Assembly (NCBI GenBank): GCA_964354135.1
Contig: CAYGZA010000030.1
Location: 1-31,695, forward strand
Source: CAYGZA01 sp964354135
Lineage (GTDB): Bacteria > Planctomycetota > Planctomycetia > Pirellulales > Thermoguttaceae
Reading direction: 5' to 3'
Length of the DNA stretch: 31,695 bases
The translations under genes were made by a program, and so were the position numbers. This document shows positions 16,214 through 25,276 of the stretch, one piece after another. Under the pieces are notes generated by a model that saw only the letters and a program-made list of their open reading frames with translations, was not told where the DNA came from and did not search any database. Positions within the stretch are counted from its first letter, which is position 1; each line of letters begins with the position of its first letter.

Positions 16214-17431
16214 GTGCTGCGCAGACTGATCGCAAGTGCCAGAACGCGTTTCGGCAGGCGGCCGGCTCGCGCGACGCTGGAGGACGTACTCGAGTTCGCC
16301 GTTCGGCACGTGCCATACTACAGGCAGTTTCGCGGCTATCGGTCCCTGCTGAATTTCCCCCTGCTGACCAAGGACACGATTAGAAAACAGATGCGCGGCC
16401 TGGTCAGCGGCGATCTTGAGAGGAGAAACTGGCACTACGAGACCTCGGGTGGGTCCACCGGGGAGCCCGTCCGGTTCGTGCAGGACGACGAGTATCTGAG
16501 GCGCGTACAGGCCGCAACGTTGGAGACGAAGCGGTGGGCCGGCTATCGCCCGGGGGACCGCCTTCTCAAGCTGTGGGGCAACAGGCATTCGCAGGTTCAT
16601 GCGAAGGGATTTAAGGCTGCGCTCGGGCGCTGGCTTTCGAACACGATCGTGCTTGATACGTTTTGCCTCGACGAGCAGACGATGGATCAGTACGTGCGCA
16701 TCATTAGGCGATTCTCGCCGAGACTGATCGTCGGATTTGCATCGTCACTACACGCCATAAGCAGGCACGTGCTTCGCCGTGGCGACAGATTGAGCGGCAT
16801 CGGCGCGGTGACGAGTACCGCGGGCACGCTATTTCCCGAAATGCGCGAGGCGATTGAGGCGGCCTTTGGGTGCAAGGTGTTCAATCGCTACGGGAGCAGC
16901 GAAGTGAGCATCATTGCCGCCGAGGACGGAATACATCCCGGTCTTAGGGTCGCCCCGACGGTACACGTGGAGACGGTCGGGGCAGATGGCAGGCAATGTG
17001 GCCAAGGGGAAGTCGGCGACATCGTTGTTACCTCGCTGGCGAACTTTGCCATGCCGCTGATCCGGTTCAAGATAGGAGACGTTGGTGCTATCACGACGCA
17101 CGGCGGAACGACCTACTTGGAAAAGCTGCTGGGACGAACTATGGAGTTGTTCAGGACAAGGGAGGGCAAGCTGGTCGATGGACAGTACTTCGTTCAGTGC
17201 ATGTACTTCCGCGACTGGGTGCAAAACTTCCGGTTCAGGCAGGTGGCCTACGGCCGCATCGTGATTGAGGCCGTCGCTGCATCGGAAGCGCCGTCTTGCG
17301 AGTTGCTGGACGTGGAGTCAAGGATACGGAGAGTGATGGGCCAGAATGCAGAGATTGAATGGCGTTTCGTCGACGACATTCGGCCGCTGCCCTCCGGCAA
17401 GTACCTGTACACGATATGTGAAGTCCCCTAG
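16214..17431 (+). CDS. CapK / phenylacetate-CoA ligase family protein
   Basis: A 405-residue member of the adenylate-forming PaaK/CapK family. The phosphate-binding loop 'ETSGGSTGEPVRF' is at about residues 76-88; 'TSTAGTLFPEMREAIEAAFGCK', 'FNRYGSSEVSIIAAE' and 'PLIRFKIGDVG' follow as in CapK proteins. CapK relatives are common in capsule and exopolysaccharide clusters and are thought to activate a small acid or link a substituent, but reactions are mostly unknown. The chosen GTG 16214 follows a GAGG ribosome-binding site (16202-16205) by eight bases. The frame is open further 5' through the end of the previous gene, but that stretch looks like shadow coding. It belongs to the lower-GC module 14610-19031. 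Confidence 0.82.
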   Translation: MLRRLIASARTRFGRRPARATLEDVLEFAVRHVPYYRQFRGYRSLLNFPLLTKDTIRKQMRGLVSGDLERRNWHYETSGGSTGEPVRFVQDDEYLRRVQAATLETKRWAGYRPGDRLLKLWGNRHSQVHAKGFKAALGRWLSNTIVLDTFCLDEQTMDQYVRIIRRFSPRLIVGFASSLHAISRHVLRRGDRLSGIGAVTSTAGTLFPEMREAIEAAFGCKVFNRYGSSEVSIIAAEDGIHPGLRVAPTVHVETVGADGRQCGQGEVGDIVVTSLANFAMPLIRFKIGDVGAITTHGGTTYLEKLLGRTMELFRTREGKLVDGQYFVQCMYFRDWVQNFRFRQVAYGRIVIEAVAASEAPSCELLDVESRIRRVMGQNAEIEWRFVDDIRPLPSGKYLYTICEVP

Positions 17432-17472
17432 GGCCTTTCTGAGTCTGACGCGGCGCGACTAGCCGGAGCACA

Positions 17473-18543
17473 ATGCGAGTTCTGAACTTCACCCCAGCCG
17501 TAACCACAATGACAGAGGAGACCCTCCGGCTCGCCGGGAAGCCCCTCGAGTATTTTCGTACTCAAACGTTTTGCGATCGAGTGCGCGAGACAGAACGCCT
17601 TCTTCTTGAACTCATCGACGCGCCAAAGGATGGAAAGGTGCTTTTTCTCACGGCCTCGGGTTCGGGTGCGATGGACGCCGTCGTGTCCAACTTGATTAGA
17701 CCCACCGACAGGGTGCTTGTTGTCGAAGCTGGGACATTCAGCAGGCGCTGGGCGGAGATCTGTCGCTTTTACGGGTTGACCGTGTTCGACTATCAGGTGC
17801 CATTCGCCCGTGATATGTCGCTGAGTGACCTGGAGGACAGTATTCGAAGCTTCCAGCCAGACGTGTTGCTTATGACGCAAAATGAAACGTCGTCAATGCA
17901 GCTCTTCGATGTTCGCAGCGTAGGCGCACTCAGGCAAAAGTACGGCTTTCTACTCGTGGTCGATGCTATCAGCTCATTCGGCATCGACAACTTTAGCATG
18001 GCTGGTAGTAATGTCTCAGTCGTCGTGCTATGCACAAACAAGGGGTTGGCGCTGTCCACCGGCATGTCGATGATAGTCCTGGACGAGGCGCGGCAGTTCT
18101 CTCCTCGCAGCTATTACCTGGATCTTCGCAAGTACGACCTCCAGGCATCCGACCTAGCTCTACCCTTCACGCCGAACCTGATCGCGTTAAGGCAACTGTA
18201 TTACAGGCTACTGGAGATGAAGAAGGTTGGGATGACCGCTGTCATCGACAAGGTGGCGGCTCAGGCGGCGCATTTTCGCGGACTGGCAGTCGAATTGGGC
18301 TTCGAGCTACTCGCCCAGACACCATCGAATTGCGGCACCCTCTTGGGCACACATCGCACAGACGTGAAGGCTCTTTTCCGCTATCTGCAGAAGAAGGGGA
18401 TATTCTTTACGCCCTCCGGCGGGGAGGCGGGCAGGCAGTTGATTGTGAGCCACATCGGCGATCTGACGAGGGAGGATAACCTGGTTCTCTGCGAGGAACT
18501 CAAGAAATGGCTCAGCGGGACTCTGCCAATCGAGGCCGTGTAG
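17473..18543 (+). CDS. Class V PLP-dependent aminotransferase, 2-aminoethylphosphonate transaminase-like
   Basis: A 356-residue fold-type I aminotransferase of the AGXT/PhnW group. 'FTASGSGAMDAVVSN' (residues about 60-72) binds the PLP phosphate, 'LVVEAGTFSRRWAEICRFYGL' follows, 'LLVVDAISSFG' carries the PLP-ring aspartate, and 'LCTNKGLALSTGMS' holds the Schiff-base Lys190. The C-terminal 'GGEAGRQLIVSHIGDLTRED' has the substrate-binding arginine region. PhnW-type enzymes interconvert phosphonoacetaldehyde and 2-aminoethylphosphonate; serine/alanine-glyoxylate aminotransferases are close relatives, so the substrate is not certain. It overlaps the cytidylyltransferase gene by 37 nt, so the two products probably act in one pathway. 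Confidence 0.8.
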   Translation: MRVLNFTPAVTTMTEETLRLAGKPLEYFRTQTFCDRVRETERLLLELIDAPKDGKVLFLTASGSGAMDAVVSNLIRPTDRVLVVEAGTFSRRWAEICRFYGLTVFDYQVPFARDMSLSDLEDSIRSFQPDVLLMTQNETSSMQLFDVRSVGALRQKYGFLLVVDAISSFGIDNFSMAGSNVSVVVLCTNKGLALSTGMSMIVLDEARQFSPRSYYLDLRKYDLQASDLALPFTPNLIALRQLYYRLLEMKKVGMTAVIDKVAAQAAHFRGLAVELGFELLAQTPSNCGTLLGTHRTDVKALFRYLQKKGIFFTPSGGEAGRQLIVSHIGDLTREDNLVLCEELKKWLSGTLPIEAV

Positions 18544-19031
18544 TTGTCTTCACCAGCGGCACCTTCGATTTGTTGCATTTCGGACACGTCAACATTCTAA
18601 GGCGGTCCAAGGCTCTGGGCGATTACCTCATCGTTGCAGTAAGCACAGACGAACTCATTGCCAGCTACAAGGGTGTTCCGCCGATTATTCCCTTCCGCGA
18701 CCGTATTAGGATTGTCGCCTCATGCAGGTATGTTGATAAGGTGTTGAAGCAAACAGTTCTCACCGACATTCGTCAACTGAAGCGATACAAGGTGAACATC
18801 GTCACTCTGGGATCAGATTGGAAAGGCAAGTACTTGGAAGGTGCCGAATGGATGAAGAAGCATGGGAAGGTGGTGTACCTGCCTTATACTAAAGGCGTGA
18901 GCACTACGGCGATCAAGCGGGACATCATAGCGCGGATTTACGAGGTGGTTTACGCGGACGCAAAACGAGCGATTGCTGGGCAAATGGAGAGAGAATCGAG
19001 GATGGAGGCGAGGTGGCCACGGACCGTGTAA
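18507..19031 (+). CDS. TagD-like cytidylyltransferase
   Basis: A 174-residue nucleotidyltransferase of the glycerol-3-phosphate cytidylyltransferase type. The N-terminal 'TSGTFDLLHFGHVN' contains the HxGH signature (His24 and His27), with 'SKALGDYLIVAVSTDE' after it, 'PFRDRIRIVASCRYVDKV' in the middle, 'VTLGSDWKGKY', and the C-terminal 'KGVSTTAIKRDI', equivalent to the RTEGISTT nucleotide-binding motif though Arg is replaced by Lys-Gly. It should condense CTP with a small phosphate ester or a phosphonate. TagD makes CDP-glycerol; TagD-like domains also make CMP-phosphonates (Fom1 N-terminal domain). ATG 18507 lies within the aminotransferase gene. The first 360 bases are about 49% GC by my count, against about 64% in 19081-19260. 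Confidence 0.85.
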   Translation: MAQRDSANRGRVVVFTSGTFDLLHFGHVNILRRSKALGDYLIVAVSTDELIASYKGVPPIIPFRDRIRIVASCRYVDKVLKQTVLTDIRQLKRYKVNIVTLGSDWKGKYLEGAEWMKKHGKVVYLPYTKGVSTTAIKRDIIARIYEVVYADAKRAIAGQMERESRMEARWPRTV

Positions 19032-19058
19032 TGGGTCCCCGTTCAGCGTGAGTCGATC

Positions 19059-20633
19059 ATGCTTCGCATCCTGATCCGCAACATCGTGAGCAACTGGCTC
19101 GGCTTCGCCGTCCAGGTTGCCGTGGCGTTCTTCCTGACGCCGTTCGTCCTGCACAGCCTGGGCGACACGCGCTACGGCATCTGGTCGCTGGTCATCGGAC
19201 TGACGGGGTACTACGGCCTGCTCGACCTCGGCTTCCGCTCGGGCATTACGCAGTACCTCACGCGTCACCTGGCGACGCGGGACTTCGACGGGATGAACCG
19301 GACGGCCAGCACCGCTTTGGTCGCGCTGGCCTGCTGCGGCGGCCTGATCGTTCCGGCATCGGCCGTTTTGAGTTGGTTGGCGCCGCTGATCTTTACCATC
19401 CCCGCAGATGCGGTCGCGGAGACGCGGGGGTGCATTCTCGTGATCGGTATATCGACCGCGATGCAGTTCGTCTTCTTCCCGTTCTCTGCGGTGTTCGCTG
19501 CCACGCAGCGGTACGACATGTCCAACGTGATCGGCATCGGCACGCGGTTGGTGACGGCCGGTGCCACTTTGGCGGCACTCAACTGGGGCTACGGGTTGCT
19601 TGGCCTGTGCGCGGTCAACGCGTCGGGCGACCTTTTGGGCTACACGCTGCGGTGGCGGGTCGCCTACCGGATTCTGCCGGAACTCCGTATCTCTCCGCGC
19701 ATGGCCGCCAGGCAACACCTTTGGGCGATCATGGCATTCGGGCTTTGGAGCATCCTGATCCAGGGGGCTGTCCAGTTGAAATCCTGTTCGAGCAGCCTCG
19801 TGATCGCGATATTCCTCCCCATGGCGGCCATCGCGCCGTTCAGCCTGGCGACCGGACTGCTCGGCCAGTTTGAGGGAATCTTCCGCCCGGTGGCGATCGT
19901 CTTCTTTCCGGCCGCGACCCATTTGGATGCGAAAGAAGATACAGCGGGGCTGCGGCGGATGTATCTCGTTGGGTCGAAGATGCTCCTGCTGCTGGCGATC
20001 GCCTTGGGCGCGATCGGCGCGGTTTGGGCCGAGGATTTCTTTCGGCTCTGGGTCGGACCGCGGCTGGTCGAAGGCGGCGAGTACACCTCCGTGGCCGTCC
20101 TGTTCTGGGTCCTGATGGGGGCTGTGGTCGTCGTAATCGGCCAGAAGATCGGTATGCAAGTCTTCATGGCGACCCGCCGCCTAAGAGGATTGACCCTGGT
20201 CCTCCTAGCCGAGGCATTGGCCAACGTGGTGCTGAGCGTTTGCCTAATTCGTCCGCTGGGCCTTTTGGGCGTCGCCTTGGGGACCCTGCTGCCGGCGATC
20301 CTCTGTCAGGGGGTGCTCCTGCCGGCGATGCTGTGCCGGTTGCTCCGGGTCCCCGCGCGGACCTACCTAGCTCAGGTCTACCTGCGGCCCTTGGTCGTCG
20401 GGAGTATCCTATTTCCGTTATTGGGGCTCCTTCACTACGTACTTCCGGCCGCGGGTTACTGGAGTACGTTGTTTTGTGAGGGGCTGATCGCCGCCGGCGC
20501 GGCCGGCGCGTTCGTGGTGGCCATCGGATTGGACGGCGAGGAGCGCAAGCGGTTCATCGGGACGCCGGCGATGCGCCTGCTCGGCCGAGTTAGCTTCCGT
20601 AGACCCCTGGACGCCCCAGTGGAAAGACTATGA
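19059..20633 (+). CDS. Wzx-type polysaccharide flippase (MOP superfamily)
   Basis: This 524-residue protein has about 12-14 hydrophobic helices spread over its length and the N-terminal 'NIVSNWLGFAVQVAVAFFLTPFVLHSLGDTRYGIW' region typical of MOP flippases (hydrophobic helix, then PxxLxxLGxxxYGxW). Other landmarks: 'YGLLDLGFRSGITQYLTR', 'NASGDLLGYTLRW' and 'GVALGTLLPAILCQG'. Wzx proteins move lipid-linked repeat units from the cytoplasmic to the periplasmic face for Wzy to polymerise. The gene is higher in GC than the upstream module, so the compositional boundary falls just before it. Its TGA overlaps the ATG of the decayed racemase (ATGA). Confidence 0.88.
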   Translation: MLRILIRNIVSNWLGFAVQVAVAFFLTPFVLHSLGDTRYGIWSLVIGLTGYYGLLDLGFRSGITQYLTRHLATRDFDGMNRTASTALVALACCGGLIVPASAVLSWLAPLIFTIPADAVAETRGCILVIGISTAMQFVFFPFSAVFAATQRYDMSNVIGIGTRLVTAGATLAALNWGYGLLGLCAVNASGDLLGYTLRWRVAYRILPELRISPRMAARQHLWAIMAFGLWSILIQGAVQLKSCSSSLVIAIFLPMAAIAPFSLATGLLGQFEGIFRPVAIVFFPAATHLDAKEDTAGLRRMYLVGSKMLLLLAIALGAIGAVWAEDFFRLWVGPRLVEGGEYTSVAVLFWVLMGAVVVVIGQKIGMQVFMATRRLRGLTLVLLAEALANVVLSVCLIRPLGLLGVALGTLLPAILCQGVLLPAMLCRLLRVPARTYLAQVYLRPLVVGSILFPLLGLLHYVLPAAGYWSTLFCEGLIAAGAAGAFVVAIGLDGEERKRFIGTPAMRLLGRVSFRRPLDAPVERL

Positions 20634-21787
20634 CTGAAAAGACCCGGCCCGAACGACTGAAAACGCGCCGCCACGCCGCGCCGGCTCTTTCCGAGGAAAC
20701 TAGCGGCACGCACTCCCCGCTGGGACTGCAATCGCCCTCAGCATCGGCACGTCCGATGCAATCCCATCAGTTCGTCACTTCGTGTGATCGCGCGATCGAC
20801 CGCCGCGCGTGGGTTGAAGTAAACCTCGAAGGCATACTTCATAATGCCCGGGCGATCTGCGCCGAAGCCGGCGGCGCCAGGTTGCTTGCCGTGGTGAAGG
20901 CCAATGCATATGGTCTTGGAGCGGCACAAATCGCTAGGACGCTTGAAGCGGTCAACCCTTGGGGATTCGCCGTGGCGATGATCGACGAAGGGATCGCCCT
21001 GCGACACGCAGGTGTTCTCCGGCCCGTCGTGGAGGACCCGGAAACACTCGCCGGATGGTAGACTCCCTTCCATGTGGAGATCGACACGGGGATGGGGCGG
21101 ACTGGGATCCGCTGGGATGCAAAGCGATTGCTCGCGGAGGTCGGCGCTAGAAAACCTGAGGGTGTCTTTACGCACTTGCACTCGGCTGACGAGTCGCCCG
21201 AGTCGGTTGGTGTGCAATGGGGACGCTTTCAAATCGCCCTTTCCGCGATGAACTGCCGACCGCCCTTGCTGCACGTGGCCAACAGCGCCGGTGTTTGGCG
21301 GGTGCCCGAGCCGCTGGACCTTGTCCGCCCGGGCATTTTCCTCTACGGCGGGAGACCCGGGCCTGCGTTGCCGCTGCCCCGCCCCGTGGTTGCCTTGAAA
21401 GCGGAGGTCATCAGCGTTCGGACAGTTCGCAAGGGCGAGTCGGTCAGCTACGGGGCCGAGTGGCGCGCGGATCGCGATACCCACGTCGCCACGCTCGGTG
21501 TGGGCTACGCCGACGGTTTGCCGCGATTCCGTGCCCGGCTCGGGCTATGCGCTGATCCACGGCCGACGGCACCCCTTTGTCGGCCGCATCACGATGGATA
21601 TGACGATGGTTGACGGTGGACCAGACGGCCACGGTGCTCTGCAACCGGGTGACAGGCGGTTCTCATTGGCAGGGATGGGAGCGAAGAGATCCCCTTGGAC
21701 CAGTTTGCCGCTTGGTCGCAGACTACTTCCTATGAGGTGCTCACTAGCCTTGGGGCCAGACTGCCCCGCGTATACGTAACCGATTGA
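20630..21787 (+). pseudogene. alr: Decayed alanine racemase gene
   Basis: Homology runs from about 20800 to the end. 'RAWVEVNLEGILHNARAI' and 'LLAVVKANAYGLGAAQIAR' contain the PLP lysine. After 'IALRHAGV' roughly 25-30 codons seen in intact Alr (the 'PILVLG' segment) are missing, then a TAG interrupts at 21059-21061. The same frame resumes with 'HVEIDTGMGRTGIRWDA', 'FTHLHSADE', 'LLHVANSAGVWR', 'LVRPGIFLYGG' and the catalytic Tyr in 'SVSYGAEWRA'. A one-base gain near 21535-21540 moves 'GYALIHGRRHPFVGRITMDM' to another frame, and a loss near 21655-21665 restores the original frame for 'GRDGSEEIPLDQFAAW' up to TGA 21785-21787. The first 60 codons are unrelated to Alr. The product cannot be functional as one polypeptide. 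Confidence 0.9.
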
Positions 21788-21826
21788 CCCGCGCAGAGCT
21801 GTCTCGCAGAATCCCAGAAACCTTGT

Positions 21827-23584
21827 ATGTCTCTCTTTGCCGGAATCTACTCCCGAAATCGAAATGATGGCTGTGGCCTACCGGATCGGGCCGTCATAGA
21901 AACGATCACTCAGGTCATCTCTCGGTCAAAGGACGACGTCAGAACGTTTTGCACCAACGGATTCTTCCTAGCAAAAATCGACGTCGGCGCGTTTCCTGAA
22001 GCGGCATTTGTCACTGGCGGTGCCGACGACGCTGCCGCGACGGTTGCGACAATTGCCGGCCATCCGTTCCTTGCAGAATCGCGAGAGCACAGCACATCGC
22101 GGCAGCGCCACTTGGAGTTGATCTGCGCCGAATTGGATCACGAGCGCACGGATGTCCTGCGAGATTGTCTGGGCGCGTTCGCGATCTGTTGTTGCCGTCT
22201 GCCCAGGGGGCCCCTCATCTTGGCGACCGACAGGGTGGGAAACCGGCCGCTCTATTACCACGTCGGCAAGGATTATCTGTTCTTTTCCAACGCCCTGCGG
22301 GTTCTCGAGGCGTTGCCCCAAGTCCCGAAGCGCGTGGACGGGCAAGGGATTGCAGAGAGGATTGCGTTCGGGTTTCCCTTGGGCGACCGGACCCCGTATG
22401 CCGACATCAAGGTCCTCGAGAACGGCCAGTATCTCACGTGCGAGGACGGCGCCGTGCGTCTCGGCTCCTATTTCCAGTGGGATCGGATCGAGCCGACGCG
22501 CCTCGCCCTCGAGGACCTCCTTGACCGGTCCTACGACCTGTTCCTCTCCGCGGTTGAGCGCCGGAGCGCCGACCGATCGGAGGTCGTCTCCAATCTCTCC
22601 GGCGGCCTAGATTCCCGCTGCATCGTTACGGCCCTTCACTCGCTCAAGAAGGAAGTCTACACCGTGACTTGGGCGACCGACGGGTACCTGGACGCACCTT
22701 TGGCTCAGGAGTACGCCAAGGCCCTTGGAGTCAAACAGGTTATCCGGCCCATCCCGGCAGTGCCGAGCCCGGGCGACTGCCTTCGCTGCGTTCACGACCT
22801 GAAGTGGCCGGGGACGAAGCGTCCGCCGCGTCCCAATCTGATCTTTTCCGGAGACGGAGGGAGCGTTGGCGTCGGCTATGACTACCTGAATGCCGAGCGC
22901 ATCGGTTGGATGCGGAGCGGTCAACTCCAGAGGTTTGTCGATTTCTTCCTCTCCCGGCACAGCTTGCCTCGTAGGTTCATGCGGCAATCCGCACACCGCA
23001 GGATGAGCGAAGCCCTCCACGAGGGCGTTAAGTCCGAATTCACGCGGATTCATAGCTTTGAGCCGGGACGGGACCTCCACATCTTCTACTTGAAAAACAA
23101 CCAGCGGCGTCTCTGCCATAACGTGTATGAAAACATCGACACGTTCCGCGTGGAGTACCTTATGCCGTTCTTCGACGGCCAGTTCATGGAACTCCTAGCG
23201 TCAGGGCCCGTCGACGTCTTCCTCCAACACGCCTTCTACCATCAATGGCTTAATCGTTTCCCACCCGTGATGATGTCGGTCCCATGGCAAACGTACCCAG
23301 GGCACTTGCCTTGTCCCGTGAAGTCGACGGTCTCTGGCAGAACGCAGTGGGAAAAGAGGCGGACCGATTGGTTTGCAGGGCGCTATCGGGAGGCGTTCTG
23401 GCAATGTGCGAGTGACCTCGCTCGCCGCGACTTCCCTTCGTCGATCTTTCATCGACCGCGCCTCTGGGCCGCTTGGATTCTCCACGCTTTGAGGATACGA
23501 TGGTACGGTTACCTTTTCGAGGCATGTGCGACGTGCCGGGATTTCTATTCCCGGTCTTCAGGAGAGTTGGTGTTTCCAGGATAG
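21827..23584 (+). CDS. Asparagine-synthase-related protein lacking the N-terminal cysteine
   Basis: A 585-residue protein with the two-domain AsnB layout but a changed active site. It starts 'MSLFAGIYSRN', so the glutaminase nucleophile Cys2 is Ser. The glutaminase-like domain retains only general fold motifs ('RVGNRPLYYHV'). The synthetase-like domain keeps the ATP pyrophosphatase loop 'SNLSGGLDSR' at residues 255-264, 'ATDGYLDAPLAQEYAKALGVKQV', and ends near residue 585. Proteins of this type are common in polysaccharide and peptide loci and probably adenylate a carboxylate, using free ammonia, another amine, or no amine. It is shorter than the intact AsnB at 2846-4837 and only distantly similar. 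No other function can be assigned. Confidence 0.8.
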   Translation: MSLFAGIYSRNRNDGCGLPDRAVIETITQVISRSKDDVRTFCTNGFFLAKIDVGAFPEAAFVTGGADDAAATVATIAGHPFLAESREHSTSRQRHLELICAELDHERTDVLRDCLGAFAICCCRLPRGPLILATDRVGNRPLYYHVGKDYLFFSNALRVLEALPQVPKRVDGQGIAERIAFGFPLGDRTPYADIKVLENGQYLTCEDGAVRLGSYFQWDRIEPTRLALEDLLDRSYDLFLSAVERRSADRSEVVSNLSGGLDSRCIVTALHSLKKEVYTVTWATDGYLDAPLAQEYAKALGVKQVIRPIPAVPSPGDCLRCVHDLKWPGTKRPPRPNLIFSGDGGSVGVGYDYLNAERIGWMRSGQLQRFVDFFLSRHSLPRRFMRQSAHRRMSEALHEGVKSEFTRIHSFEPGRDLHIFYLKNNQRRLCHNVYENIDTFRVEYLMPFFDGQFMELLASGPVDVFLQHAFYHQWLNRFPPVMMSVPWQTYPGHLPCPVKSTVSGRTQWEKRRTDWFAGRYREAFWQCASDLARRDFPSSIFHRPRLWAAWILHALRIRWYGYLFEACATCRDFYSRSSGELVFPG

Positions 23585-23649
23585 CCAGCTACGATCGGAC
23601 CTTATGGCGTACGCCCCTGCACCATGGCGTGCCAGCAACCGAAGAACGT

Positions 23650-23775
23650 TCCTACTGCGTGCTCGTAGGTGTCCCAGCAACCGTCGTCAAACGCTTAGAT
23701 CCTCGGCGCGTCACGCAACACCGCAATCGTTACGAGTACATTGGCTTCCACTTTCTCGGAGCAAAGTCTCGATAA
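23650..23775 (+). pseudogene. Possible C-terminal remnant of a hexapeptide acyltransferase
   Basis: One frame of this short stretch reads 'SYCVLVGVPATVVKRLDP' and ends at a TGA-adjacent TAA (23773-23775). The 'V(V/L)xGVPAxVVKR' string is the typical C-terminal tail after the last coil of left-handed beta-helix acyltransferases, as in the intact gene at 28115. No hexapeptide repeats remain upstream. The match is only about 20 residues, so this is tentative. Confidence 0.35.
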
Positions 23776-24106
23776 ACGCTCTATCGAAACTCGTGTGTCG
23801 TCGACGTCCTCGCGCTCGCCCGGCGATCTGAGCACGACACGCCGAATCGCGTGGAGACATCCGGCGATTAGTCGCCTTGGATTGGGCGCCGTCGAGGCGT
23901 AAGCAAGTGCCGACTAGACGGCCGTTGGCCAGGATTCGCCCCATTCCTGCCACCGAAACTCTTCGGCTGGAGCGTTATGTCCGATACCAAACCGATCGGA
24001 ATGGAACTTCCTTCAAACGTTACCAGGAGGCAAACCTGAGCGTCCGACAGGTCACCCGTCTCCGTCCGCCGATCGCACCCAGCGCAGAAGGCTGCTTAAT
24101 AGCAAT
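23776..24106. other. Intergenic stretch without recognised gene
   Basis: About 330 bases between the acyltransferase fragment and the next glycosyltransferase. Open frames here are short, Arg-rich and unlike any family I know. I see no convincing promoter, terminator or inverted repeat. A weak purine-rich AGGAGG-like string (CAGGAGGC near 24025) is too far from ATG 24107 to serve it. Confidence 0.6.
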
Positions 24107-25276
24107 ATGGACCAACCGCACGTTCTAATGCTCGATTACTCGCCGGCGAGTCTCAAGGTCGGTTTTGGCGGAGCCAAGGAGTATGTCCGCAAGTTGGTCT
24201 CCGATTTGCTGCGCGACGGCTTCCGCGTCAGCTACTGTGTGAATCTTCACCCGTTCCTTGAGCGCTTTTGCGAGGAACTGGCCCAACTCGGTGCAAAAAC
24301 TGAGCGCGTGGACTTCGATGGTCCTTCCCCGGGCCTCGCTTCTCAGCAACTTGACCAGCTTCTGCGGGCGACACAGCCATCCATCGTGCATGTGAACGGA
24401 TCGGCGAATCTTAGGGCGGCCTTGTTCCGGTCAAGGGGTCTGCGTCACGGTCCTTGGAAACGGATACTCACCATGCACGCGCCACTGGCCTCGGCCACTT
24501 TTCCGGACAAGAGGCGATGGAAGGATCGCATCCCATTGAGCTGGGTTTGGCGGACGCGACGAGGCGACCTCAAGTTCACCAGCCTTTTTGACAGAATTAT
24601 AAGCGTTAGCCGCGTGCATGCGGACGCGCTGCAGCGGGAGCTCCACCTCCCCGCCGACCTTCTCGTGACGATTCCCAACGGCGTGGATATTGATCGCTTT
24701 CGTCCCCAAGGATCACGGCAGGAAAACGGAGCAGCGATCGTCGGTGGGGCCGGCCAACTCGTTCCGGTGAAGCGATTCGATATCCTTATCGATGCCGTGG
24801 CCGCGGTATCGCGGGAGGTGCCGGTCAGGCTCCGGATCGCCGGCTCGGGCCCCGAAGAGCCGGCACTTCGCCAGCGGGCTGCGGAGCAGGGGGTCGCGGA
24901 AATCGTCGAACTGGCCGGAGACCAGCGCGATATGCCGGGATTTCTTCGCTCGTTGGACATGTTCGCGATGACGTCCGACAGCGAAGGGTTGCCGTACGCC
25001 CAGTTGGAAGCGATGGCGACGGGCTTGCCGTCGGTCGTGACGGCCGTTGGGGATTTGCCGCTCGTTGTGCGTGACGGCGTGGACGGCTTCGTCGTTCCCC
25101 GACAAAGAACCCAGCGTGTGGCCGAGTCGCTCGCACAACTGATCAAGCACTCCGACCGGCGCAGAACGATGGGGGAGAACGCGCGGCAGCGTGCTTGCGA
25201 GACGTATTCTCATGAGCGTGCTCGCCGAGCCACAATAGAGGTGTTTCGGGCGCTCCTCCCGACCGAAAACGGTTAG
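24107..25276 (+). CDS. Family 4 glycosyltransferase
   Basis: A 389-residue GT-B enzyme. The N-terminal domain has 'FGGAKEYVRKLVSDLLRDG' as the acceptor-side glycine loop, 'IVHVNGSANL' and 'RILTMHAPLA'. The C-terminal domain has 'TIPNGVDIDRFRPQG', 'GAGQLVPVKRFDILIDA', 'LRIAGSGPEEPALRQRA' and the donor-site 'SDSEGLPYAQLEAMATGLPSVVT' (in pieces), the usual EX7E arrangement. ATG 24107 follows a long non-coding stretch, so it may start a new transcript with the duplicated modules downstream. It resembles many capsular GT4 enzymes; sugar unknown. Confidence 0.88.
   Translation: MDQPHVLMLDYSPASLKVGFGGAKEYVRKLVSDLLRDGFRVSYCVNLHPFLERFCEELAQLGAKTERVDFDGPSPGLASQQLDQLLRATQPSIVHVNGSANLRAALFRSRGLRHGPWKRILTMHAPLASATFPDKRRWKDRIPLSWVWRTRRGDLKFTSLFDRIISVSRVHADALQRELHLPADLLVTIPNGVDIDRFRPQGSRQENGAAIVGGAGQLVPVKRFDILIDAVAAVSREVPVRLRIAGSGPEEPALRQRAAEQGVAEIVELAGDQRDMPGFLRSLDMFAMTSDSEGLPYAQLEAMATGLPSVVTAVGDLPLVVRDGVDGFVVPRQRTQRVAESLAQLIKHSDRRRTMGENARQRACETYSHERARRATIEVFRALLPTENG

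Noticed and set aside
18813..20159. Long (448-codon) minus-strand open frame
   Set aside because: It is antisense to the cytidylyltransferase and flippase genes, rich in Arg, Gln, His and Asp, and has no family motif: a GC-rich shadow frame.
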